DNA of 64,000 nt from assembly GCF_963576615.1 (NCBI RefSeq), contig NC_088717.1, forward strand, positions 707,001 through 771,000, in the 5' to 3' direction. Origin of the DNA: Watersipora subatra (taxonomy: Eukaryota > Bryozoa > Gymnolaemata > Cheilostomatida > Watersiporidae). Shown here in pieces: positions 44,593-56,200 of this stretch. Numbering within the stretch: position 1 is the first letter of the stretch; each line of letters opens with the position of its first letter. The position numbers and the translations under genes are program-made. Below the pieces are notes generated by a model. The model made no database searches. It saw nothing but the letters and a program-made list of their open reading frames with translations, and was not told the DNA's origin.

Positions 44593-44714
44593 GCTGGGAA
44601 AGCTTTCACTCTGAAGGAAAATCTAAAACAAAAAATGTTCATGTGAAGTAGAGGTAAATACACAATGCTAGGCTGATATGTAGAAGCATTCATTTTCAAG
44701 TCATAAGTTAGCAT

Positions 44715-44811
44715 ATAACCTCTAATTTAACGACACCTCTATTTGACCGCCACCATAGAGGAAGGGTTAAAAAATAGAACACCATGGCATTCAATTAGAG
44801 GTTTTACGGTA
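44715..44811. mobile_element. Short (about 97-bp) inverted-repeat MITE
   Basis: The ends AACCTCTAATTTAACG and CAATTAGAGGTTTTACG are inverted; the middle has CACCTCTATTTGACCGCCAC. It belongs to the same family as the 14347-17094 ends. It lies just upstream of the Cys-rich gene start. Confidence 0.65.
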
Positions 44812-45228
44812 TATGTTACTATTAAAAGTCAGGTGTCTTTTTGTAAACCTGTGCAGCCGTTAGAAGATCATGGCATACTTCAGGTCTGCAGTTATTAAGG
44901 TTTTATATATACATTCAGCACTGAATCTGGATCCAGTTCATCGGCTAGTTTCAGTCTAACGTCTAAGATAGTTACAGGCATAAAAATGATTTGTGTCATT
45001 GGCTACATCAAACTGCATGTTTGAGTGATCATCTGAGGAACGGCCTTTAACCAACAAGTTTTTGCTTTCTACTACTAGGCTCAGTAAGGAAGGGTACCAA
45101 CTACCTCTAGCTACATTCAACAGCTGCTGAAATATTTAAAAGAATATGCAATTGCGAGCAAGTTGTGGCGTCAACTCGGTGCTCAAAGATAAAACACCTG
45201 CTGTGAAAACTGATTGATCATTGATAGG

Positions 45229-45272
45229 ATCAATGATATACAGCCCCCCTTGGGGGGCTGTATATCATTGAT
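45229..45272. repeat. 21-bp perfect hairpin with 2-base loop
   Basis: The arms start ATCAATGATATACAG, continue with six C and six G, and close with the exact inverse. The surrounding 44.8-45.9 kb is intergenic with no gene seen. Confidence 0.92.
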
Positions 45273-45947
45273 AGGATATTGCTGTTGCGCTTTTTAGAAA
45301 AGACGTACATCCTCCAAATGATTTGTAAAGACTGGATAGAAGCTAGTACGACCATTCATCAGTTGCTAAAGTTTGAATGAAAACTGGGCTGACATATGCT
45401 AGAAAAAAATAAATACACAATCGCGCTCTACTCAGCTTTGAATGTTACAATTAAGCTAGTTTACCAAAAAACATCTTTGGTTTCTTTGCAATAGCAATGT
45501 TTTTGATAAACCAACTTACCTGCTTTTAGTATATACCCGGTAATGTATTTCCTTTGATGTACCAGTTTTTTCCTGTAGGACTCGCTTAACTTTCAGCGTA
45601 GTGACTGTCTGCGGTATGCTTAGTCACGGGCAAATGCTTCATTTTATACTCACTCGATTAGTGAAATCAGAACCAATGATCTTGAGGGACGACTAGGCTC
45701 CGCCTACTGTCTGAGTCATACTTGTTGAGCAGTCCGAGATGCAGTGGTGGCAAGGTGGAGGGGTAGCAGCAATGAGACAGCAAGATAGAGCTTTTTTGCT
45801 CATATTCATGATCACAAAGTGGAAATCCTTAATGCAATGTGTAGTAAATTTTTAGCAAGGTATTGTGGTATATGACGTTCACTATCCCAAAGTTGTAAAA
45901 AACCACCATTGTGCTCATTTTGTATTTTATATGATTATGCCTTATAT

Positions 45948-46777
45948 GGTAGACGCTCCTATAACATAAATAATCCGTTCCAGGAATGTTTCCGTTATAG
46001 AGAATTTACGTTATACGAACAGTAAAATACATGTAAATTGCCTAATCCGTTCCAATATCTTTCCAAACTCTCCTCTTTGGCCATGCAAAAAGAAAAATTT
46101 TGACTTTTAATTTGTGGGCTGTACTGTAACTGCAGAATTATTGGTTTGCATCAACCACTTTTCTCCTTTTTATGATCAATCTCACTGGTTTTGTACACCA
46201 TGATTGAGGTAATTTTACAACAAGTTGAGGGGGATTGAACTTGTTCAACGTTCATTTCCAGTGATTTGCTTTTTTAATCTAAACGGAAAAGTCCATTCTG
46301 TAAAGTAGAGCTTTTTGTACACCACAATAAGGCAAAACAAGAAAATCTTTTTGGTATAAAAAGCAGTTCTACCTTTTCGTCGCATCACTATCCAAGGGTC
46401 AAGGTTAGGATAAAGAAGATTTTCAACAATACTCCAACTCGCGACATTAAGAGTGGTAGACCGGCGCTGTAACATCTGCACCAATCAATCGCCTTTGTAT
46501 TTATAGACAATTGCACAGCTACCCTATTCGCCTTTTTGTCGGCACATTTAACTATCCATTCCGGCGAACTAGAATGGCGTGAAAGTTACCTATATATAAT
46601 AGATATAATGCTAAGCGCGCTGTGTTTTTTCTTTCGCCAGTAGGCCTACGGCGAAATAAACTAATATTCAAATCGATTTGGAAAACTTGCCCGACTTGAC
46701 ACTTTACGTTATATGAATTTTTACGTTGTAGGAAACATAAACTTAACATAAATTTTTTACGTTATAGGAGGTCTACG
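45948..46777. mobile_element. MITE-like element, about 830 bp
   Basis: The ends TAGACGCTCCTATAACATAAA and TTACGTTATAGGAGGTCTA are inverted, with ACGTTATA-type repeats inside both ends. It sits immediately beyond the 3' end of the CUB-TIR gene. Confidence 0.65.
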
Positions 46778-46804
46778 TTTGATTTTCGTGTACACTAAAA
46801 TAAT

Positions 46805-46810
46805 TTTATT
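46805..46810 (-). promoter_or_regulatory. Candidate poly(A) signal of the CUB-TIR gene
   Basis: AATAAA on the minus strand about 180 bases after the stop at 46988. Confidence 0.55.
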
Positions 46811-46987
46811 GAAAAAAACAATGTTATAATTACATGAATTGAATATATTACCTATAGACAAATGGCAACAAACACACCAATGCTGTCAAAGACAAGTCAC
46901 CAAGCAGATGTTACCAAAGTGACCTTAAAAGTGACCTTAAAGTTAAAGATATAAAGACAAAAGGAAGTTGAGGACAAATGATAATAT

Positions 46988-47241
46988 TTAGTTTTTTTTG
47001 CTCGATTTTCTACCTTCTTCTTCGTCTCCACCTTCATCGTCCTGTTTTTCTTTCGCTGACGCTGCCTTGACAGCGAGAGCATTCAGACAATTCTGTAGCT
47101 CTTCTGCGTACCTTTTTCTGCTATGTAGCTCGTATGCAGGATTCGCACCGATAAGAAATTCCAGCCACGGCGCCAGCTCAAATTGCTCCTGGAGGCATAT
47201 TGGAACTAGGGGCTTCTTGCGTTTATCAGCGAACTCAATCT
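46988..47241 (-). CDS. CUB-TIR exon 9 (TIR end and charged tail)
   Basis: The acceptor is GATGTTACAG. It reads EIEFADKRKKPLVPICLQEQ, WLEFLIGANPAYELH and YAEELQNCLNAL, then a charged tail (DDEGGDEEEGRKSSKKN) and TAA at 46988-46990. The frame is also open upstream to 47353, so an in-frame longer form from AG at 47320 is possible. Confidence 0.82.
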
Positions 47242-50200
47242 CTGTAACATCATGGCTAGGATTACAAAGACTATATACATCGCTTTCCTGTACCATTGCT
47301 GTCCGACTAGAACTTTCAACTGCAATCAGCCTCAGAAATATGTTTGAGTGCAATCTGTCCCAGAAGGCTATTCAAATGCAATCATACCCAATAGTCTGTT
47401 CGACAAGCAGTCTGTTCGTGAAGTCTGTTCAAAGGGCAATTTGTTCAACATTTTAAAAAATTAACCATTATAAATAATATCAATTATTTGATACTGTTTC
47501 AAAAATAGGAAAAGATTTTCAACTTATAAGACATAAATATCTTTAAAAGATAAATGGTATTAAAATTTAACCAGCTGATGAATATACTACCCAATAAAAT
47601 ATCACAATGAAGTAGTGTAAAGGATTTTCCCTAATACCTACGTATTAATACACCTTCAAAAACTCCCGGGCTATAGTTTAAATGCTGTCAGACTAATATT
47701 AACCCTAATATTTAAATAGGCCTAGATAACTACTTAAAACTGTGACGAACAGTGTTAGTGTAACCCCATAACCTTGAAAGGATGACTTTCTGGCTATTGA
47801 TAATGCTCACCGCTACACTAAACTGTGACGAACAGTGTTAGTGTAACCCCATAACCTTGAAAGGATGACTTTCTGGCTATTGATAATGCTCACCGCTACA
47901 CTAAACTGTGACGAACAGTGTTAGTGTAACCCCATAACCCCGAAAGGATGACTTTCGTGCTATAATTGCCACTTCAATAACGTAGTCCTATGTAATTGAG
48001 ACAATCAATTGACATAGGATAATCAACTTGACATAGTGATATGATGATTATGGAAAGTTGTACAAACTCAAACAATCTCTGAGATAATCAGATTTGATAG
48101 AACACCGCTGTTCGGTGATAAGCCGTTACAGCCTAGAATAGCATAGCATGCAACTAAAATCTCTTATCCACAATTTAGATTGATAGATATAACAACAAGC
48201 CTAATTTCACAGGTTATAATTCCTTTTATTTACTAATTCAGACTAAGACATATCTTGAATATAGAATAAGACTTAGAATGATATTCAGATAAGAGCAGGA
48301 AAAAAGACTGAGTAAAAACAAGGTAACACATTATTTTATACCTTCTAAACATAAATGGTAGACCAATAAACTTAAAGTCTCTATATACTTGGTCCAATCA
48401 TTATCCTTTCATGTGTAGGCTATTTACTCTGTAGTTCCGGAGTCAGCAGAAATAGCAAGCTGACCACCGTTCTTAGCAAACAACATGATTCACCATTTTG
48501 TAATTTCAGTCTACCGGTTGTTTGTCATGAAGAAGGCAAAATGCTCAGCCAAACAAAAATGGCCAACATATCACATACATAATATATGCTATAAATCCAT
48601 CACAGTAGACAATCACTGGTAATACTCACAGAGGTCAGTCATCAGTTATCAGTCTATAGTTGATAGTCTAGCAGCTAATTTACCTCCATGCTATATCAAT
48701 CATTTGAAAATGGCTGGCTAGGACGAAGCAGATTGCATTTATATGAAAAAATCCTGCATCATATTTGTACATTATTCAGTTGTTTGCTAGTAGTGGTTAT
48801 AAAATAACACTACTCCTCTTGCAGTTCACAAGGATTAGTTATATTTGTGAGTTGCAAGAGAACCAAACTCTTCTTTTAAACAGACTGAAAATAAAAAAAG
48901 GAGGTAGGAAAAGAGGTAAGGGGAAGGAAAGGGAGAAAGGGAAGAAGAGAAGGAAGTGCAGGGGAGGAAGAGAAAGAAAGAGAGAGAAAGAGAGAGAAAG
49001 AGAAAGAAAAAAGGATGAGGGGAGAGAATGAAAAGGAGGGAGATGGCGAGGAAGACGTCTCAGTTACACTATATATAGTAACCCGAGTTTGTATGGTGGA
49101 ACGACAACTACAAACTAGATGAAGTAAAAAGAAATGACGAAAGTTGTTTATGATTAAAAGTAATCAAGATATTTGAACGAAATGTGATTTAGGAGTTTTC
49201 TGTTTTAGCATAAATCATTTTAGTTATTTAATATAACTAGCCAAACGAAACAGCTTGAGCATTTATGTGCTTGAAAATTCATTTTTAATGTCATTATGCT
49301 TCAACTGATGAGTTGTTGTGTAAAATGTAAATATTTCCAGAAATATTTTGATTTAACTATTAACTTACACAAGGGCTAACTTTTTCATGTTTTTTAAAAT
49401 ATTATATGCACATCATATATGTTACAAATACTTAAAAATGAAAGAAAAGCCTAATTATTTTAACACGATTTCATTATATTGCAACATGACCTTAGTAACA
49501 TGAAGGTGTTGATAGCTCCTTCTTTGTTATTGACCAACTGCTTGCATTTTCTCACTATTAGTATTAAGCATGTATTTATCATTTCTAACATAAAATAAAT
49601 TTGAAATAAAGCAATTTTTGTCCATAAAATTTGTGCTGCGCAGCTTTAAAATTTATGTGGGGGTGTAAGTCTACCACTTGGATTGTATTTCATGATGAGT
49701 GCATGAAAAGACAACTCTAGCAAAGCCCAGTATAGCCCTCCCATTACAAAACCGTCTATTGAATAGCAAGAAGCATGTTGAAGTTGTTTACAGTAGACAA
49801 GTTAGAAGTTGGCTGCTTTTCTATCATACTTTTCACACCTCTAATTCGCATGCTGAATGTTGTCAAACAATGAGTATATACACACTTACCTTTCCTAACA
49901 ATGAGTATATACACACTTACCCTTCCTGCAATTAATACTCTGCTGGTACTTCTCAGTCAGCACAGGAATGACAGCGGCTGAGTTGTCCACAGCGCTGCCA
50001 TAGAGTCAAACGTAGAGTTGCCTAAATACAAAAAATTGAGCTTGAACAGATAACTCCAAGAAGACTAAGCAAGGATCAGCTACAAGAAGTCCGGATGGCG
50101 AAAGAACATTTGTGAAACAATAGAATTGTGGTAATGTGGTCACTGCACTCTACATATCTGATTTGACAAGAAAGAATAACTATTCGAGCTAATCGACAAT

Positions 50201-53200
50201 ATACTGTTGTTGGTAGAAGTTTGGAAGAGTTGAGAGATAGCATTTTATTTCGAGTAGTAATCTTCAAACCTTTGTGCATTTGTTCGACGTCTATCCATAC
50301 TCTGTATCCAGCTTTACGTAATTCCTTTCTGAATTTCAGCACATTTTTCTTCACATCCCATTGGTAGCTGATCATAATATGGGGTAGTACTGTAATTATA
50401 AATGGTAGCTGATCATAATATGGGGCAGTACTGTAATTATAAATGGTAGCTGATCATAATATGGGGTAGTACTGTAATTATAATTGGTAGCTGATCATAA
50501 TGTGGGGTAGTACTGTAATTATAATTGGTAGCTGATCATAATATGGGGTAGTACTGTAATTATAAATGGTAGCTGATCATAATGTGGGGTAGTACTGTAA
50601 TTATAATTGGTAGCTGATCATAATATGGGGTAGTACTGTAATTATAATTGGTAGCTGATCATAATATGGGGCAGTACTGTAATTATAATTGGTAGCTGAT
50701 CATAATATGGGGTAGTACTGTAATTATAATTGGTAGCTGATCATAATATGGGGTAGTACTGTAATTATAATTGGTAGCTGATCATAATATGGGGTAGTAC
50801 TGTAATTATAAATGGTAGCTGATCATAATATGGGGTAGTACTGTAATTATAATTGGTAGCTGATCATAATATGGGGCAGTACTGTAATTATAAATGGTAG
50901 CTGATCATAATATGGGGTAGTACTGTAATTATAATTGGTAGCTGATCATAATATGGGGCAGTACTGTAATTATAATTGGTAGCTGATCATAATATGGGGT
51001 AGTACTGTAATTATAATTGGTAGCTGATCATAATATGGGGTAGTACTGTAATTATAATTGGTAGCTGATCATAATATGGGGTAGTACTGTAATTATAATT
51101 GGTAGCTGATCATAATATGGGGTAGTACTGTAATTATAATTGGTAGCTGATCATAATATGGGGTAGTACTGTAATTATAAATGGTAGCTGATCATAATAT
51201 GGGGCAGTACTGTAATTATAAATGGTAGCTGATCATAATATGGGGCAGTACTGTAATTATAATTGGTAGCTGATCATAATATGGGGCAGTACTGTAATTA
51301 TAAATGGTAGCTGATCATAATATGGGGCAGTACTGTAATTATAAATAGTAGCTGATCATAATATGGGGTAGTACTGTGATTATAAATGGTAGCTGATCAT
51401 AATTTGGGGCAGTACTGTAATTATAAATGGTAGCTGATCATAATATGGGGCAGTACTGTAATTATAATTGGTAGCTGATCATAATATGGGGTAGTACTGT
51501 AATTATAATTGGTAGCTGATCATAATATGGAGCAGTACTGTAATTATAAATGGTAGCTGATCATAATATGGGGCAGTACTGTAATTATAAATGGTAGCTG
51601 ATCATAATATGGGGTAGTACTGTAATTATAATTGGTAGCTGATCATAATATGGGGTAGTACTGTAATTATAATTGGTAGCTGATCATAATATGGGGTAGT
51701 ACTGTAATTATAATTGGTAGCTGATCATAATATGGGGTAGTACCGTAATTATAAATTGTAGCTGATCATAATATGGGGTAGTACTGTAATTATAATTGGT
51801 AGCTGATCATAATATGGGGTAGTACCGTAATTATAAATTGTAGCTGATCATAATATGGGGTAGTACTGTAATTATAATTGGTAGCTGATCATAATATGGG
51901 GTAGTACTGTAATTATAATTGGTAGCTGATCATAATATGGGGTAGTACCGTAATTATAATTGGTAGCTGATCATAATATGGGGTAGTACTGTAATTATAA
52001 ATGGTAGCTGATCATAATATGGGGCAGTACTGTAATTATAAATGGTAGCTGATCATAATATGGGGTAGTACTGTAATTATAATTGGTAGCTGATCATAAT
52101 ATGGGGCAGTACTGTAATTATAATTGGTAGCTGATCATAATATGGGGTAGTACTGTAATTATAAATGGTAGCTGATCATAATATGGGGCAGTACTGTAAT
52201 TATAAATGGTAGCTGATCATAATATGGGGTAGTACTGTAATTATAATTGGTAGCTGATCATAATATGGGGTAGTACTGTAATTATAATTGGTAGCTGATC
52301 ATAATATGGGGTAGTACTGTAATTATAAATGGTAGCTGATCATAATATGGGGTAGTACTGTAATTATAATTGGTAGCTGATCATAATATGGGGCAGTACT
52401 GTAATTATAAATGGTAGCTGATCATAATATGGGGTAGTACTGTAATTATAATTGGTAGCTGATCATAATATGGGGCAGTACTGTAATTATAATTGGTAGC
52501 TGATCATAATATGGGGTAGTACTGTAATTATAATTGGTAGCTGATCATAATATGGGGTAGTACTGTAATTATAATTGGTAGCTGATCATAATATGGGGCA
52601 GTACTGTAATTATAATTGGTAGCTGATCATAATATGGGGTAGTACTGTAATTATAATTGGTAGCTGATCATAATATGGGGTAGTACTGTAATTATAAATG
52701 GTAGCTGATCATAATATGGGGCAGTACTGTAATTATAAATGGTAGCTGATCATAATATGGGGCAGTACTGTAATTATAATTGGTAGCTGATCATAATATG
52801 GGGCAGTACTGTAATTATAAATGGTAGCTGATCATAATATGGGGCAGTACTGTAATTATAAATGGTAGCTGATCATAATATGGGGTAGTACTGTGATTAT
52901 AAATGGTAGCTGATCATAATTTGGGGCAGTACTGTAATTATAAATGGTAGCTGATCATAATATGGGGCAGTACTGTAATTATAATTGGTAGCTGATCATA
53001 ATATGGGGTAGTACTGTAATTATAAATGGTAGCTGATCATAATATGGGGCAGTACTGTAATTATAAATGGTAGCTGATCATAATATGGGGTAGTACTGTA
53101 ATTATAAATGGTAGCTGATCATAATATGGGGCAGTACTGTAATTATAATTGGTAGCTGATCATAATATGGGGTAGTACTGTAATTATAAATGGTAGCTGA

Positions 53201-56200
53201 TCATAATATGGGGTAGTACTGTAATTATAATTGGTAGCTGATCATAATATGGGGTAGTACCGTAATTATAATTGGTAGCTGATCATAATATGGGGCAGTA
53301 CTGTAATTATAAATGGTAGCTGATCATAATATGGGGTAGTACTGTAATTATAAATGGTAGCTGATCATAATATGGGGCAGTACTGTAATTATAATTGGTA
53401 GCTGATCATAATATGGGGTAGTACTGTAATTATAAATGGTAGCTGATCATAATATGGGGTAGTACTGTAATTATAAATGGTAGCTGATCATAATATGGGG
53501 CAGTACTGTAATTATAATTGGTAGCTGATCATAATATGGGGTAGTACTGTAATTATAAATGGTAGCTGATCATAATATGGGGTAGTACTGTAATTATAAT
53601 TGGTAGCTGATCATAATATGGGGTAGTACCGTAATTATAATTGGTAGCTGATCATAATATGGGGTAGTACTGTAATTATAAATGGTAGCTGATCATAATA
53701 TGGGGTAGTACTGTAATTATAATTGGTAGCTGATCATAATATGGGGTAGTACTGTAATTATAATTGGTAGCTGATCATAATATGGGGTAGTACTGTAATT
53801 ATAATTGGTAGCTGATCATAATATGGGGTAGTACTGTAATTATAATTGGTAGCTGATCATAATATGGGGTAGTACTGTAATTATAATTGGTGGCTGATCA
53901 TAATATGGGGTAGTACTGTAATTATAATTGGTAGCTGATCATAATATGGGGTAGTACTGTAATTATAATTGGTAGCTGATCATAATATGGGGCAGTACTG
54001 TAATTATAAAATACTGTCTATCTTTAAATTCAATTGGTATTATCATATATGCTCTGGGAAAGTAGGAAATACTTGCAAATGTTTTGGATTTATTTGATAA
54101 AGAAGTAATTTGATTGGCCTTTGAGTAAACTCTCATAGGCTAAAATGTTAAACGTCTAGTTTTACTTCTAATGAAGCGATATCATTCTTAACTCCATTTT
54201 TTTGTTCACATAAATGACTGCCTCAGACTCAAAGCTCCTGTTGGAAAATCTACAAAACTAGATTTTTTTCTAATTTCAGATGAAAGCCTTTTAATTAAGA
54301 TCAGCTATAGACTTGAGCAAGGGTTAGCAACTCTAAAAAAGCAAGGGTTAGCAACTCTGAAAAAGCAAGGGTTAGCAACTCTGAAAAAGCAAGGGTTAGC
54401 AACTCTGAAAAAGCAAGGGTTAGCAACTCTGAAAAAGCAAGGGTTAGCAACTCTGAAAAAGCAAGGGTCAGCAACTCTGAAAAAGCAAGGGTTAGCAACT
54501 CTGAAAAAGCAAGGGTTAGCAACTCTGAAAAAGCAAGGGTTAGCAACTCTGAAAAAGAAATAGCAAAGTGGCATCAGTGAAAGAGTTACAATACTCTGGG
54601 CAATAAAGCAGTGATAGAAACATTGAAAAGAAGAGGTCTGAGGATAGTGTCTTGTAGTACTCCCATTTCCATATGTTCAGAATAACTTTTTTCTACTTAA
54701 AAAATCTGTTTCGTTGTGAAAGATAGGATGACAACAAAGATAAAACAGATTCATTGAGTTGATAAATTTTTTAGTTTCTTTTGTAACAAATCATGGTTCA
54801 CAAGGTTTAAGCATAACAAGCATACGAGTCATCTAATTTCATTTGCCAATCATCTGAAAAACGCAAAGTCATTTACTCAAACGATTGATTCGTTCTAAAG
54901 CCAGACTGTCTGTCATAGAAAAAACCACCAAAATCAAGGTGAGCCGAGAATTATTTAATTATGTTCATCTCAAATATGTTTAATAAAATCGGAAGCAAGA
55001 AAGTAGAGCGATAATCAGTTTTGTTTTACTTTTGTAAATTGGTGATTACAACGCATGTTTCAGACATTGAGGTAAATATCATATCTATAGACTGTCATTC
55101 ACACGTACGAAATGAGGTAAATATCATATCTATAGACTGTCATTCACACGTACGGAATGAGCGATGCCATGAAATTCACTAGCAACTGCTTCATCGTTGT
55201 AGGATTTTATTTCTTCCTCCTTTCAGCTGACAAAGTTACAGTTTGTTTTCTACTTGTCTCAACCGATATTCTGATACATGTGTTGAGGAGAATATATCAT
55301 ACTGCTGTGAATATGCAGCCGTATGATATATTTTCCTTAACATATTCTCCTTAACATATTCATGTGATATGATATGTCACCTTTAGCTGTGGAGGTTCCG
55401 AGATTGGATCCAGTGCTGCGGAGATTTTTCCCTGCTAGATTTTAACAAAGGTTTGACAAAAGGACAAATCCTGAAATATGTTTATATAGATATAAGATAG
55501 AGATATATATGTAAAATATATATTTGAAATATATATATGTGCTGTCATGTTTTTAATATCTAATTTTGATTTGAAATTTTCTGTAGCTACTCTAAGTGTA
55601 CTTTAACGAAACAGTCTAATAAGGCTTCTATTTAAACCCTGCAGAAGGTGTTGAATATCTATAGATGTGATAGATTATCTATAACAATCATCTACAGTAA
55701 AGTTGAAGTAGATTTGTTTGTATACTTACTCTTCTTTACTGCTTTGACTTGAGGTTTAACCGGCTCTTTAGGTTTCATTGGAGCGGGTGCAAGATCCATG
55801 CCTGAAATATTTAAGATCTCAAGCAACTTCAAGATCTTACAAATTTGTAGTAAGTTTTTTGGCTTAAGCCTAAGGCTAGTAATCCAAAGGCTAGTTAGAC
55901 ACATATTAAGGCTAAGACTACTAAGGTTAGCTAGACACATATTAGTTGTTTATCAGTGCTGCCACAGGTGATGTTCAGGCACAGTTTATCCTTACCAGGT
56001 GTCCATGCGGCAGCAGTGGGAGCGGACGGTCGAGAATTGACAGAAGATGGTGGAGAAAAACTTGATGGGGCTACAGAAGAAGGGGGAGGAAAGTTTGCTG
56101 GTGCTCGGGTAGAAACTAAAGGATACTTTGATGGATAGGCTTGCTGATGCGTTGGTTTAGATGCTATCGCTAATGATTCGGCCATGACCCTGTAATAGTA

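Noticed and set aside
47242..47353. Longer exon 9 starting at AG 47320, giving VESSSRTAMVQESDVYSLC before the TIR end
   Set aside because: It is in phase and superficially TIR-like, but the exon at 49921-50021 joined to AG 47242 gives the canonical NCRKE block, which is better supported. Kept only as a possible isoform.
48765..49031. Lys/Arg/Glu-rich 88-codon frame
   Set aside because: Polypurine tract with low complexity.
50362..54009. CRISPR-like array
   Set aside because: No unique spacers; it is a head-to-tail minisatellite with single-base variants in a eukaryotic intron.
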